A stretch of 51,340 bases of DNA from Eubacterium sp. (GTDB taxonomy: Bacteria > Bacillota_A > Clostridia > Lachnospirales > Lachnospiraceae): contig JAMPGN010000005.1 of the NCBI GenBank assembly GCA_023663915.1, positions 1-51,340 on the forward strand, in the 5' to 3' direction. This document shows positions 41,618 to 51,077 of this stretch, piece after piece. The notes below the pieces were generated by a model. The model worked only from the letters and a program-made list of their open reading frames with translations. It was not told the origin of the DNA and searched no databases. A program made the translations under genes and the position numbers. Every line of letters starts with the position of its first letter. Positions within the stretch are counted from its first letter, which is position 1.

Positions 41618-44077
41618 ATGGTCAGTACATTAAAGAAAATTCCCATACGGAAGGCACTTCGGGAAAAAGGCAGGAGCCTTTGCGTCATAGCGGCAGTGTT
41701 TTTTACGACCGTACTGTTTGTCACGGTCTTCTCCACCCTGTTTTTTGTGATGGACACGGCGGAAGAGCTGGTCAAGAAAAACCTGCCGATGGCGGCGGAC
41801 GCAGCGTTTGTTGTGAACGAGGAGGAATATGAAAAGATTTGTCAAAATAAGCGAGTGGCAAAGGCGGGCAGGGGAATCCGTCTCGCCCAGATGAGAGAGC
41901 CGTCGGGCGTTGGCGCTGTTTTGTTTTTCGACTTCGAGGACACGATGGCAGAGTGGATGAAATATTACCCTGCCAAGGGGCGTATGCCCGAAAAAGACAA
42001 TGAAATCGTGGTATCCGACCAATATCTGAAAGATTGTGGGCTTGCATATGAGGCAGCTGAACAGATTACATTGACGTATTCCGTTGCGGAAGAAGAGTAT
42101 ACGGATACTTTTGTGATGGTAGGACAATATGAGCTGGTGGGACAGCCCATGCATGTCGTGTTGACATCGGACGATTTTTACCGGAAAGTCTGCGGACGGT
42201 TAGAGGAACGCGGCATTGAGCCGGCAGATGCCGTTTATCAGATAGCAGGTGTTATGTTTACTTCCCGTGGAAATGTGAGGCGGCTTGTTTCGATGTTAAT
42301 GTCGGAGGAAGGACTTTCCTTCGAGGAAGGGGAGGTGTCCTTAAATGATTTCTCGTTGCTTGACGGCGTGGGAATCGGAGCATGGGCGGCAATTCTGGGA
42401 CTGCTTTTCTTTGTGATGATGATCGGATATCTGTTTATCTCCAATATTTTTCGGATTTCCATCTTTGCAGACGCAAGGTTTTACGGAAAACTGTCTACCA
42501 ACGGAGTGACGAAAAGAGAGATTCAGAAAATGATGGAGCGGGGGAATCGTATTCTTTTCCTGGTTGCCGCAGTTCCGGCATTGCTTGTGGGATATCTCTT
42601 TTCTTCCGCCATACTGCCGGGGATTCTAAGCGCTTTCGTCACGCTGCAGGTCAAAAGAAGCGGCAATGCAATGATTTTCGTTTTGTCGCTGGCATTTTCC
42701 TATGCGACGGTCAAAGTCAGTGAGCGTAAGAGTGTCTGGCTGGCGAGAAATGCCTCGTCGGTCGAAATGAGGCGGTATGCGGGGAAATGGAAGCGGGTCA
42801 AAACAGCGGACAACAGGGATTGTCTGCGAAAAATTGTGTGGAGGCATTTTGAGAGCGATAAGGCAAAGGCGGGAAAAGTATGTATTTCCGTTGCGCTCAG
42901 CATTCTGCTTGCCAATGCCTTCTATGCGGTAGCGGCAGGATTTGACGAGGAGGAATATGTCAAAGGGGAGCTGGATGCGGATTTTATTCTTGCTAATGAC
43001 GCAATCTTTACGAATCCGAATGTAAATCCCGTCTCCTTTATGCGCACGACCAAAGATGAGATCGAAAACTATAGAAACCTTCCCGGAATCGAAGAGGAAG
43101 GCGGGGCGGCGCGATCCCATGTCTGTATCTATGCGTCGAAGCAGGTGTGGGACAATTTTGTCAGAATGGCAGGGGAAATGCAGTATGAAGTGCTCGGAGA
43201 GATGTGGACAGGGGCTTACGGGCTGGATGATATGATGCTAAAGAAGCTAAGGCCCATCGACGGGGAAATTGACCTGACACTGTTCCACACGGGGAATTAT
43301 GTGCTGCTTGACCCGATTATGAGCGATGAAAAAGTGGAAAGCGCGGCATGTTATGCGCCAGGAGATCAAGTGACGATCCCGTTTGCGAGCGGAGAGGAAG
43401 GAACCTATACGGTCATGGCGGTTGTGGAAGGGCTTCCCGATTCGTTGGATTTCCCCGGCAGATACCCGGCAAGCAACCTGTACCTGCCAATGGAAGAGTG
43501 GCAGGACAAAGAAAAACGGAACGACTATTATCTGTATGCCTTTGATGTGGAAGAGGAATTTCATGAGGTGTGGGAGAATGCCTTGGAGCAGGGCATAACG
43601 ACACAAGACAGCCGGCTTGCCTACCGGTCAGCTAAGACGGTGGGCGGGGAGATAAAAGGATATGTGAGGGGATTAAAGCTTATGGGAGTCGTTCTGAGTG
43701 TCATCCTGCTTTCCATGGGAATGTTGAACTTTATCAACTGCATGGCTGGAAGCGTGTACAGCAGGAAAAAAGAATTTGCAATTTTACAGAGTATGGGGCT
43801 GGAAGAACGGGAGATTCGTAAGTGCCTCGCGAAAGAAGGAATGCTGTATATAGCGGGCGGATTTGTATTGGGAGTTGTGACATCGGTGCCCGGAATATGG
43901 GTGCTGATCGAGAAACTTGTGCAGGAATCTTATATTACATGGCGGTTTTATCCGTGGATTTATCTGGTTTTCGCGGTGCTTGGCGCGGCGGCGGCTGTTC
44001 TGGTACCATGGGCGGTGTATAAGGTGATGGATCGGAGAGAGAATTTTCTTGCCAGAATAAGGGAGTGCAGGGAGTAG
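41618..44077 (+). CDS. FtsX/MacB-type ABC transporter permease (819 aa)
   Basis: TM1 near residues 20-45 (LCVIAAVFFTTVLFVTVFST) is followed by a long extracellular segment. A three-helix FtsX module comes around residues 245-360 (LGLLFFVMMIGYLFISNIF). A second large extracellular domain follows a helix at KVCISVALSILLANAFYAVA, and the protein closes with a final FtsX module (LKLMGVVLSVILLSMGML, GGFVLGVVTSVPGIWVLI, WIYLVFAVLGAAAAVLVPWA). The motif RKKEFAILQSMGLEEREIRK in the last loop is the conserved coupling element. ATG at 41618 has GGGGG eight bases upstream and is preferred over the ATG at 41612. It is likely an exporter or sensing transporter of the antimicrobial-peptide-resistance type. 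Confidence 0.88.
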   Translation: MVSTLKKIPIRKALREKGRSLCVIAAVFFTTVLFVTVFSTLFFVMDTAEELVKKNLPMAADAAFVVNEEEYEKICQNKRVAKAGRGIRLAQMREPSGVGAVLFFDFEDTMAEWMKYYPAKGRMPEKDNEIVVSDQYLKDCGLAYEAAEQITLTYSVAEEEYTDTFVMVGQYELVGQPMHVVLTSDDFYRKVCGRLEERGIEPADAVYQIAGVMFTSRGNVRRLVSMLMSEEGLSFEEGEVSLNDFSLLDGVGIGAWAAILGLLFFVMMIGYLFISNIFRISIFADARFYGKLSTNGVTKREIQKMMERGNRILFLVAAVPALLVGYLFSSAILPGILSAFVTLQVKRSGNAMIFVLSLAFSYATVKVSERKSVWLARNASSVEMRRYAGKWKRVKTADNRDCLRKIVWRHFESDKAKAGKVCISVALSILLANAFYAVAAGFDEEEYVKGELDADFILANDAIFTNPNVNPVSFMRTTKDEIENYRNLPGIEEEGGAARSHVCIYASKQVWDNFVRMAGEMQYEVLGEMWTGAYGLDDMMLKKLRPIDGEIDLTLFHTGNYVLLDPIMSDEKVESAACYAPGDQVTIPFASGEEGTYTVMAVVEGLPDSLDFPGRYPASNLYLPMEEWQDKEKRNDYYLYAFDVEEEFHEVWENALEQGITTQDSRLAYRSAKTVGGEIKGYVRGLKLMGVVLSVILLSMGMLNFINCMAGSVYSRKKEFAILQSMGLEEREIRKCLAKEGMLYIAGGFVLGVVTSVPGIWVLIEKLVQESYITWRFYPWIYLVFAVLGAAAAVLVPWAVYKVMDRRENFLARIRECRE

Positions 44078-44120
44078 AAGGGACGTTGGGCTGCGCATAA
44101 TGTTCTTTCGTGCCGGTCGC

Positions 44121-44179
44121 GAACTTTTTATGCATTCTGCCAACCTGAGTTTATCGAACGAGCTTTTGACACTCGAATC
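44121..44179 (+). repeat. Dispersed repeat copy C
   Basis: A 59-nt unit beginning GAACTTTTTATGCATTCTGC and ending CACTCGAATC, matching copy B (12371-12429, minus) at about 47 of 59 positions by hand. It occupies the gap between the permease and its ATPase, in the same orientation relative to the gene downstream as the copies at 10921 and 12371. Confidence 0.7.
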
Positions 44180-44218
44180 TTAGAGGAAAAATATGAGGAA
44201 AGAAAACAGGGGAGAAAT

Positions 44219-44899
44219 ATGAACAAAGAAATCATAATTGACGTGAAAAATGTAAGTAAAATATATGAAAGTCCATCCGGGAAAACGCGGGTTCTTGACC
44301 GGGTGAATGTCAGCATCAAAAAGGGTGAGTTTGTGGGAATCGTGGGAGATTCCGGGAGTGGGAAGACGACGCTTCTCAATCTGGTAGGCGGAATGGACTG
44401 TGTCAGTGAGGGGACGATTACGGTTGCGGGGGATGTGATCTCTGATTTTGACGAGAAACGTAGGACATTATACCGACGCAGAAGGGTTGGATTTATTTTT
44501 CAGGATTACAATCTGATCAATGAGCTGACGGTGTATGAGAATATCATTCTGCCTTTCCAGTTGAAGGGGAAAGAGATTGATGAGAAGCTGATTGACGGAT
44601 TTCTGGACATGTTGAAATTGAAAGAAAAGAAAAATGCATTCCCAATGCAGTTGTCCGGCGGGGAACAGCAGAGAACGGCGGTTTTACGGTCAATGCTCAG
44701 TGAGCCGGATATCATTCTCGCGGATGAACCGACGGGGAATTTAGATAGTAAGAATACGCAGGTGGTGGTAAAGCTGCTGAAGCATTTTTCCGACCGCATG
44801 GACAAAACGATTCTTTTTGTGACCCATAATCTGGAACTGACGAAAGAGTGTGACCGCGTGGTCGTGGTGAAGGATGGGAAGATTGCCTGCGGATGGTAA
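44219..44899 (+). CDS. ABC transporter ATP-binding protein, LolD/MacB/BceA type (226 aa)
   Basis: A single nucleotide-binding domain with Walker A GDSGSGKTTLLN, Q-loop FIFQDYNLIN, signature QLSGGEQQRTAVLRSML, Walker B IILADEPTGNLDS and H-loop LFVTHNLEL. The phrase ADEPTGNLD is diagnostic of the LolD/MacB/BceA group that works with FtsX permeases. The partner is the permease ending 141 bp upstream. The gap holds repeat copy C and a plausible AGAGGAAAAATATGAGGA leader. Confidence 0.92.
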   Translation: MNKEIIIDVKNVSKIYESPSGKTRVLDRVNVSIKKGEFVGIVGDSGSGKTTLLNLVGGMDCVSEGTITVAGDVISDFDEKRRTLYRRRRVGFIFQDYNLINELTVYENIILPFQLKGKEIDEKLIDGFLDMLKLKEKKNAFPMQLSGGEQQRTAVLRSMLSEPDIILADEPTGNLDSKNTQVVVKLLKHFSDRMDKTILFVTHNLELTKECDRVVVVKDGKIACGW

Positions 44900-44987
44900 G
44901 GTGGGAGGAGTGAGATTATTGTAAAAAATTATGAGGGCTTATGTTATTTCTGGATATTTCTAATGCTGACTCTAATTGGAAAAAGTT

Positions 44988-45016
44988 TTGCTAATGTCTG
45001 GAATATACTATATAAT
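44988..45016 (+). promoter_or_regulatory. Promoter of the ATPase/TPR pair
   Basis: TTGCTA (44988-44993) and a perfect TATAAT (45011-45016), 17 bp apart, about 55 bp before the ATPase start. This gives the pair its own transcription unit. Confidence 0.65.
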
Positions 45017-45070
45017 AAAAGTAAATATATTGTATGTTATCGATTCGTTACGATGCGGGAGGATGCCAAG

Positions 45071-46381
45071 ATGAAATATGCGAATCAAGTATCAGAAATT
45101 ATCAATGCATTTTCACCGGAACCATTGAAAGCGGAACAGATGGAGAAATTCTATTGTAATGATACAATGGAATGCCGTATGAGTGATAAATATGATTCCC
45201 CGATTGAAGATATTTATGAGATTTGTCAGGAAGAGGGAACGCAGAATGCTTTTTTGCTGCTTGGGCATAAAGGATGTGGAAAGAGTACGGAGTTAAACCG
45301 ACTTTCTGCGAAGCTGTCTTCCCAAGGTTATCCAGTGAAAACGGTCATTTGTAGTACGGATTTAGATATGTTTAATATTGTGTATTCCGATCTTTTTATT
45401 TTGATGGGAGAGGCATTGCTGGAAATAGCCAAAGATTGTGGGTGCACAGTTGGTAAGGACGTTCTTAACAGTATTATGCATTTTTGGGATAAACGAGCGG
45501 AAACTTTCGTGTCCGGGAAAGAAGAAACGCTGGATGTAGAAGGCGGCGCTTTAGCTGAAACACCGGGAATTTTCAATGTATTAAAGGTGTTTGCAAAGAT
45601 TAAAGCAGACTTGAAATTTAATGAAGAAGTAAGAAAAGAGTATCGAAGAGAAATAAATGTGCGTTCCAGTGAGTGGATGGAGCTATTAAGAAATGTTGCA
45701 AAGAAAATTACTAGGAAAACGGAGGGGAAAGCCCCGATCGTTATTTTTGAAGATTTGGATAAACTGAATCCCGAAGATGCATGGAACGTATTTTATAACT
45801 ATGCGACTGTTCTTTCCGGAATGTCATTTCCGGTTATCTACACGTTTCCAATTGGGCTTTCTTATGATACCAGATTTGCGTCGATGGAAGGCTATTTTGT
45901 TACGAAGACATTGCCGATGATTAAGATTGAGACGATCGAAGGACAGCCGTATGATGCTGGTATCAATGCGATTCGGGAGATTGTGGAAAAGCGGGCGGAT
46001 TTAAATCTGTTTGAAGCGGGGGTGCTGGATTGCCTTATTCAGTATTCGGGCGGTTCACTCAGGGATTTATTCCATACCATTAATTCCTCGGCTAAGAGAG
46101 CAGAGCGCAGGGGCAGCGCAAGCATTTCCATGGAAGATGCAGAGCGTGCATTGGAAGAGTTAAAGACTTCTCTGACCAGACGGATTGAGCAGAGTGATTA
46201 CGAGTTTTTAAGCAATATATGCACGGGAAATAAAGAGTTGATCGAGAATAAACAGATGTTGTTGAAAATGCTTCAAGCGTCAGTGGTTCTTGAGTATAAC
46301 GGGAAAAGGTGGCATAATCTTCATCCGTTGATTAAGCGGTTTTTTGTGGAACAGGGGTTGATTAAGGATGCCGGAAAGTAA
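45071..46381 (+). CDS. P-loop ATPase, STAND/AAA-like (436 aa)
   Basis: Walker A is GHKGCGKST at residues 65-73 and Walker B is IVIFEDLDKL at 223-232, followed by a sensor-like strand FPVIYTFPIGLSYD. The C-terminal part (YSGGSLRDLFHTINSSAKRA, then a helical end HNLHPLIKRFFVEQGLI) looks like the winged-helix region of STAND or ORC-like ATPases. ATG at 45071 follows GGGAGG; the frame is open from 44963. The next gene overlaps by 14 bp, so the two products are probably partners: a nucleotide switch here and TPR sensor there. The genes are visibly more A+T-rich than their neighbours, which hints at transfer. Biological role not established. Confidence 0.78.
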   Translation: MKYANQVSEIINAFSPEPLKAEQMEKFYCNDTMECRMSDKYDSPIEDIYEICQEEGTQNAFLLLGHKGCGKSTELNRLSAKLSSQGYPVKTVICSTDLDMFNIVYSDLFILMGEALLEIAKDCGCTVGKDVLNSIMHFWDKRAETFVSGKEETLDVEGGALAETPGIFNVLKVFAKIKADLKFNEEVRKEYRREINVRSSEWMELLRNVAKKITRKTEGKAPIVIFEDLDKLNPEDAWNVFYNYATVLSGMSFPVIYTFPIGLSYDTRFASMEGYFVTKTLPMIKIETIEGQPYDAGINAIREIVEKRADLNLFEAGVLDCLIQYSGGSLRDLFHTINSSAKRAERRGSASISMEDAERALEELKTSLTRRIEQSDYEFLSNICTGNKELIENKQMLLKMLQASVVLEYNGKRWHNLHPLIKRFFVEQGLIKDAGK

Positions 46382-48071
46382 TCAGGAAGGTTATCAGACG
46401 TTAGGTTGGATTATCAATAAATCGGAGAGCGGACTGTTTTTGGTGGTTGCGGATGAATCGATACAACGGGAGATTATAGAGGTTTATCGGGGCGGCAGGA
46501 TAGGTATCTATGATTATAAACGGTATCCGGGAGAATATTCATTTCAGAAGTTGAAAGAATGGATCGATGAACAGATAGATATTCCGACTTTTTTTCTTGT
46601 CAATTTTCATCTTGCAATACAGAGCAAGCAGGGGATAGATCGTTTGAATTTCAGCAGGGATATGCTTACAAGGCTGGGTAAAAATTTAGTCTTTTTTACA
46701 AATGTATATGGTGATGACCAGCTTGCAAAGGGAGCATATGATTTTTATTCTTTTCTGAAAATAAGAGTTACCTTTCAGGGATATGCGATAGAAAAGAAGG
46801 AGAGTTTTACGATGCCATTAGATGCGGCGGAGGGGCATCAAGAAGAAGTTCAGCAGAAGACAGGACGGAGCAGAGAGGATACACAACATAAATTGAGTGA
46901 TGCTTATTCTTTATTACAGCAGGCAGAGGGATATAGCGACAAAGCGGACTATCAAGAGAGCATCAGATTACTGTTAAAAATAAAAGAAGTTTTTGAAGAG
47001 ATCTTGGGAATAGAACATCTGGAAACTGCTATGATCTATTATAAATTAGCAGATGAATACCGAGAAATGTACATGTATCAACGAGCGGAGGAATTATGTA
47101 GCAAGGCGCTGGAAATACGTAGAAAAATATTGGGGGATTGTCATCCGGATATTGCAGCTTGTTACAATCTTCTTGCACAAATATATAGGAGACAGGGGAA
47201 ATATAGAGAAGCAGAAAACTTAAGTCAGAAAGCAATTTCCATGTGCGAAAATATGCTGGGGGAGGAACATCCGAAGACAACCGAATACAGAAATAATTTA
47301 ACTGTCATATACGAAGACCAGGGAAAGTATAGGGAAGCAGGGGAATTACAGGAGAGAGTGCTTGTAACAGCAATCAAAGTATTAGGGGAGGAGAACAATG
47401 ATACAGCAGCCGGCTATAATAACTTAGCTTATGTATATTTGAGACAGGGAAAATATGAAGAGGCAGAAAGATTACTTCAAAAAGCGCTTGCTATTCGGAA
47501 TGGAATATTGGAAGAGAATCATCCGGATATAGCGCAGAGTTACAATGCATTGGCGACATTATATGAAAAGCAGTCAGAGTATACCAAAGCGGAGGAGATG
47601 TATCGGAAGTCGATATCCGTATATGAACAAACATTGATGGAAAGTGATACAGGTGCAGCGAATGCGTATAACAATTTAGCCGGTTTATATGTACGGCTGG
47701 GAAGGTATGCAGAAGCGGAGAAGATGTTTAAAAAAGCGGTGTCTATTTTTGAAAAATTATTAGGGGAGAATCATCCGGATACGGCAACCGTTTATGGCAA
47801 TCTGGCATACTTGTACGAAGAGCAGGGTAAGTATGAAGACGCAAAAGAACTGTATCAAAAATCCCTTTTGATTATGCAGGAGGTGTTAGGGGAGAATCAT
47901 CCCAGAGTAGTAGACAAATATTGCGATTTAGCCCGTTTGTACGAAAAAGAAGGAGAATACGAGGGGGCAAAGAAACTGTATCAGAAGGTATTGTCTGTAT
48001 CCAAAGATGTATTAGGAGAAAATCACGATAGCACAAAAATTATTCGTGAGAAATTGAAGTTTTTTTCTTAG
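46368..48071 (+). CDS. TPR protein with kinesin-light-chain-like repeats, partner of the ATPase (567 aa)
   Basis: Residues 1-160 form a globular domain with TLGWIINKSESGLFLVVADE and RLNFSRDMLTRLGKNLVFF, a segment that, as I recall, also appears in NB-ARC/TPR and other STAND-associated proteins. From about residue 180 come one degenerate and eight regular 42-residue TPRs of the type YNNLAYVYLRQGKYEEAERL with linker LGENHPDT, as in kinesin light chain. The DNA of the last repeats is also similar (GAGAATCATCC near 47514, 47766 and 47892), which would ease copy-number change. It overlaps the ATPase gene by 14 bp. Role inferred: ligand recognition for the ATPase. Confidence 0.82.
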   Translation: MPESNQEGYQTLGWIINKSESGLFLVVADESIQREIIEVYRGGRIGIYDYKRYPGEYSFQKLKEWIDEQIDIPTFFLVNFHLAIQSKQGIDRLNFSRDMLTRLGKNLVFFTNVYGDDQLAKGAYDFYSFLKIRVTFQGYAIEKKESFTMPLDAAEGHQEEVQQKTGRSREDTQHKLSDAYSLLQQAEGYSDKADYQESIRLLLKIKEVFEEILGIEHLETAMIYYKLADEYREMYMYQRAEELCSKALEIRRKILGDCHPDIAACYNLLAQIYRRQGKYREAENLSQKAISMCENMLGEEHPKTTEYRNNLTVIYEDQGKYREAGELQERVLVTAIKVLGEENNDTAAGYNNLAYVYLRQGKYEEAERLLQKALAIRNGILEENHPDIAQSYNALATLYEKQSEYTKAEEMYRKSISVYEQTLMESDTGAANAYNNLAGLYVRLGRYAEAEKMFKKAVSIFEKLLGENHPDTATVYGNLAYLYEEQGKYEDAKELYQKSLLIMQEVLGENHPRVVDKYCDLARLYEKEGEYEGAKKLYQKVLSVSKDVLGENHDSTKIIREKLKFFS

Positions 48072-48093
48072 CGTCGATAAAACGAAAAAATGA

Positions 48094-48122
48094 TTCAAAA
48101 ATTCTCCTAACTACGGTATAAT
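48094..48122 (+). promoter_or_regulatory. Promoter of the sensor kinase
   Basis: TTCAAA (48094-48099) and a perfect TATAAT (48117-48122) with a 17-bp spacer, about 75 bp before the kinase start. Confidence 0.55.
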
Positions 48123-48197
48123 AAAAGCAGTATTTTTTTCGACGGCTTTTGGGGATGTCAGAATGTGCAATGAAATGGGATGAGAGGAAATGTTTTT

Positions 48198-51014
48198 ATG
48201 AGGAAACTATATCGAGCTGTATCTAGAAAGACCAGACTGTTTCTGTCAGCGCTGGCGCTGCTGATGGCTGTGGCACTGCCTGTTTTTGTTCCCGCGCAGG
48301 CATATGCAAGGCAGTCACGCACCGTAAGAGTGGCTTTTTTCCCAATGGAAAGTTATCATACCTATTCACAGACGGAAGGCTACGGCGGGATGGATGTTGC
48401 TTACTTAGAACAGCTCTGTATTTACACGGGCTGGGATATTGAGTATGTGGACTGCGACAGCTGGGACGACGCACTAGACAAACTTGAGGCGAAAGAAGTA
48501 GATCTGGTAGGTTCTGCGCAGTATTCCGAGGAGAGGGCGCAGAGATTTGACTATGCATCGTTGGCGAGCGGTTATACATACGGATGTCTGTTTGTTGAAG
48601 GCGATAGTACCGTTGCCTATGAAGATTTTGAGCACATGCGGGACATGAAGTTCGGTATGGTGGCGAGTTATATACGCAAAGGCGAATTTCTGGAATATCT
48701 GGAGCGAAACGGGCTTGACGATCCCCATCTGCAGGAATACGATACCACACAGGATTTACAGGATGCGCTGAAAGCGGGCGAGATTGATGTGGCGGTGCAC
48801 ACGTTGACGGAAGTCCGGGAAGGACAGTGCCTGGTAGGGAAATTTGCTTACGCGCCCTATTACTATATCACATGGGAGGGCAATACGGCACTGCTGGATG
48901 AGTTGAATAGGGGAATTGAGGAAATCAATGTGGACACTCCCCCATTAGATCAAGAGTTGGTCAGCCTTTATTATGGAGACAGGCGGGAGAATTTTGCTGC
49001 CGGTGAGCAGGCGTTTATCGATCAGGGAAGTGTCGTGAGAATCGGATTCTATAAAGACACGAAACCGTTGGCATATATCAATGACCAAGGTGAGAGTGAC
49101 GGCATCTATATTCAGATCTTAAAGAAAATTTCTGAGCGGAGCGGGATTAATATGGAACTGGTGCCTCTTGAGCGCAGCGAATACTGGAAGGAACTGCTTC
49201 GATCGGGAGAGATTGATTTCTATGTGGGAGCTAATAGCATGCAGCTTGTGCGGGATGAGGATATGAAACTCACGAGCGCGTTTATGAATTACAATGCAGT
49301 GATCGTGTCGAAGAGCGACTATGTTCATTCGGACGATGATGCTGTCATGGTGCTGACCAATGGACGCACTTATTGGGCGGACAGCATGGATATTAGCGGA
49401 CAAGTCATTTACTGTGACAGCGCGAAAGACTGTTTACAGGCAATCAAAAGAGGCGATGCAGATATCACATTACTCAATACGATCGAGTACAACTATCAGT
49501 CGAAAAACGAGCGCTTCTCTGACTTGATTGAATGGGATAACTATCGTTATCAATCGGGGGCTGCACTTGCAGCGATGGAAGATACAGATCCCGTGTTATT
49601 CAATGTTATGAATAAGTCCCTGCGGTTGATTTCGGAGACCGAGAAAGACGATATCATCAATCAGTATATGAATATATCTTACGATAGTTATGAGTGGATA
49701 GATTATCTGCACCAGAGCAAGGATGTAATTATCGTAGCAAGTGTTATTTTAATTCTGGTTCTGTTGTTTGGCGGAGCGATTCTTCGTGTGAGAAGAAAAG
49801 CGTACCATCTTCTTGAGATCAAGAACGGAGAATTGCAGGTTGCTATACACGAGGCAGAGAAAGCGAATCAGGCGAAAACGGAATTTCTCTCCCACATGTC
49901 CCATGATATCAGAACACCGATCAATGGAATTATGGGAATGCTCAACATTGCGGAGGATCATCCGGAAGATGCAGAACGTCAGGCGGATTGCAGGAAAAAG
50001 ATCAAGGCATCAACACAACATCTGTTATCTTTAATCAATGATGTTCTGGATATCAATAAGATGGAAAGCGGGAATATAGAGTTTGCAAGGGAAATTTTCA
50101 GTCTGAGGGAAATGCTGCAGAATTGTGCGGTGATTATAGGCGGTCAGGCGGCGGCGAAGGGTGTGGAGCTGACACTGGACTTTACGGAACCGGAGCTGCT
50201 TCCGCATGAATATTTTGTAGGAAGTCCACTGCACATCAAGCAGGTGCTGATGAATATTGCAAACAATTCCATAAAGTATAATAAACCGTCGGGAAGTGTG
50301 GATTTAAGATGCTATGAGATGTTGGAGGTAGATGGGATTGCACAGATTTGTTTTGAGATCGCTGATACCGGAATCGGTATGAGCAAAGAATTTCTGAACC
50401 ATATTTTCGAGCCATTTACACAGGAAAACGGTGGTGCTAGGACAAACTACCAAGGTACGGGTCTTGGAATGACCATTACGAAGAAGCTGGTAGACAGTAT
50501 GGACGGAACAATACAGATCGAGAGCGAACTCGGCAGGGGAACGATATTTACCGTGATACTGCCGCTTGAGCTTGCCGAACTGACGGAGAAGAAGGAAGAG
50601 AAAAAGGAAGACAGGCGGGTAAAGCTTGCCGGGAAAAAGGTGCTGCTTGTGGAGGACAACGAACTGAACCAGGAGATTGCGCAGTATATGCTGGAGGAGA
50701 ATGGAGTGGAAGTTACGGTCGCTGCTGATGGTAAGGAGGCGGTTGATCTGTTTGAGGAGTCCGATCCAGGCACCTATCAGATTATTCTGATGGATTTGAT
50801 GATGCCAGTCATGGACGGACACGAGGCGACGAGAACCATAAGGAGTCTCGCCCGACCGGATGCAGCTTCCATTCCGATTGTCGCTATGACGGCAAATGCC
50901 TTCGCGGAAGATGTGCAGGCATCTATGGAGGCAGGGATGAATGAGCATATCGCCAAGCCGCTTGAACCGGAAGTGATAGAAGATGTGTTGATCCGCTGGA
51001 TCGGGGAAGAATAA
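48198..51014 (+). CDS. EvgS/BvgS-like hybrid histidine kinase with two SBP_bac_3 sensor domains (938 aa)
   Basis: A signal-like helix (LFLSALALLMAVALPVFVPA) ending at AQAYA leads to two extracellular solute-binding domains of the amino-acid-binding (SBP_bac_3) type: VRVAFFPMESYHTYSQ with GGMDVAYLEQLC, and VRIGFYKDTKPLAYINDQGE with GIYIQILKKI. A TM (VIIVASVILILVLLFGGAIL) follows near residue 518, then HisKA (HMSHDIRTPINGI, His569), HATPase (GTGLGMTITKK) and one receiver (Asp866, ILMDLMMPVMDG). ATG at 48198 follows AGAGGA; ATG at 48180 is the alternative. No cognate regulator is adjacent; the HPt at 35818 is a possible partner. Likely senses an amino acid or similar small molecule. Confidence 0.92.
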   Translation: MRKLYRAVSRKTRLFLSALALLMAVALPVFVPAQAYARQSRTVRVAFFPMESYHTYSQTEGYGGMDVAYLEQLCIYTGWDIEYVDCDSWDDALDKLEAKEVDLVGSAQYSEERAQRFDYASLASGYTYGCLFVEGDSTVAYEDFEHMRDMKFGMVASYIRKGEFLEYLERNGLDDPHLQEYDTTQDLQDALKAGEIDVAVHTLTEVREGQCLVGKFAYAPYYYITWEGNTALLDELNRGIEEINVDTPPLDQELVSLYYGDRRENFAAGEQAFIDQGSVVRIGFYKDTKPLAYINDQGESDGIYIQILKKISERSGINMELVPLERSEYWKELLRSGEIDFYVGANSMQLVRDEDMKLTSAFMNYNAVIVSKSDYVHSDDDAVMVLTNGRTYWADSMDISGQVIYCDSAKDCLQAIKRGDADITLLNTIEYNYQSKNERFSDLIEWDNYRYQSGAALAAMEDTDPVLFNVMNKSLRLISETEKDDIINQYMNISYDSYEWIDYLHQSKDVIIVASVILILVLLFGGAILRVRRKAYHLLEIKNGELQVAIHEAEKANQAKTEFLSHMSHDIRTPINGIMGMLNIAEDHPEDAERQADCRKKIKASTQHLLSLINDVLDINKMESGNIEFAREIFSLREMLQNCAVIIGGQAAAKGVELTLDFTEPELLPHEYFVGSPLHIKQVLMNIANNSIKYNKPSGSVDLRCYEMLEVDGIAQICFEIADTGIGMSKEFLNHIFEPFTQENGGARTNYQGTGLGMTITKKLVDSMDGTIQIESELGRGTIFTVILPLELAELTEKKEEKKEDRRVKLAGKKVLLVEDNELNQEIAQYMLEENGVEVTVAADGKEAVDLFEESDPGTYQIILMDLMMPVMDGHEATRTIRSLARPDAASIPIVAMTANAFAEDVQASMEAGMNEHIAKPLEPEVIEDVLIRWIGEE

Positions 51015-51021
51015 GGGGATT

Positions 51022-51062
51022 AATACACTGACATTTTGCTTATTGCAAAATGTCAGTGTATT
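51022..51062. terminator. Perfect 18-bp inverted repeat, bidirectional terminator
   Basis: Bases 51022-51039 and 51045-51062 are perfectly complementary with the loop TTATT. It separates the sensor kinase from the convergent toxin gene, so it can end both transcripts. It lacks a long T-run. Confidence 0.8.
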
Positions 51063-51071
51063 ATATATAAT
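51043..51071 (+). promoter_or_regulatory. Promoter of the antisense (antitoxin) RNA
   Basis: TTGCAA (51043-51048) and a perfect TATAAT (51066-51071), 17 bp apart. Transcription would start near 51078 and run toward the 3' end of the toxin gene on the other strand. Confidence 0.6.
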
Positions 51072-51077
51072 ATGTTT

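Noticed and set aside
46899..48060. CRISPR-like array
   Set aside because: Periodicity is 126 bp, in frame, and encodes 42-residue TPRs.
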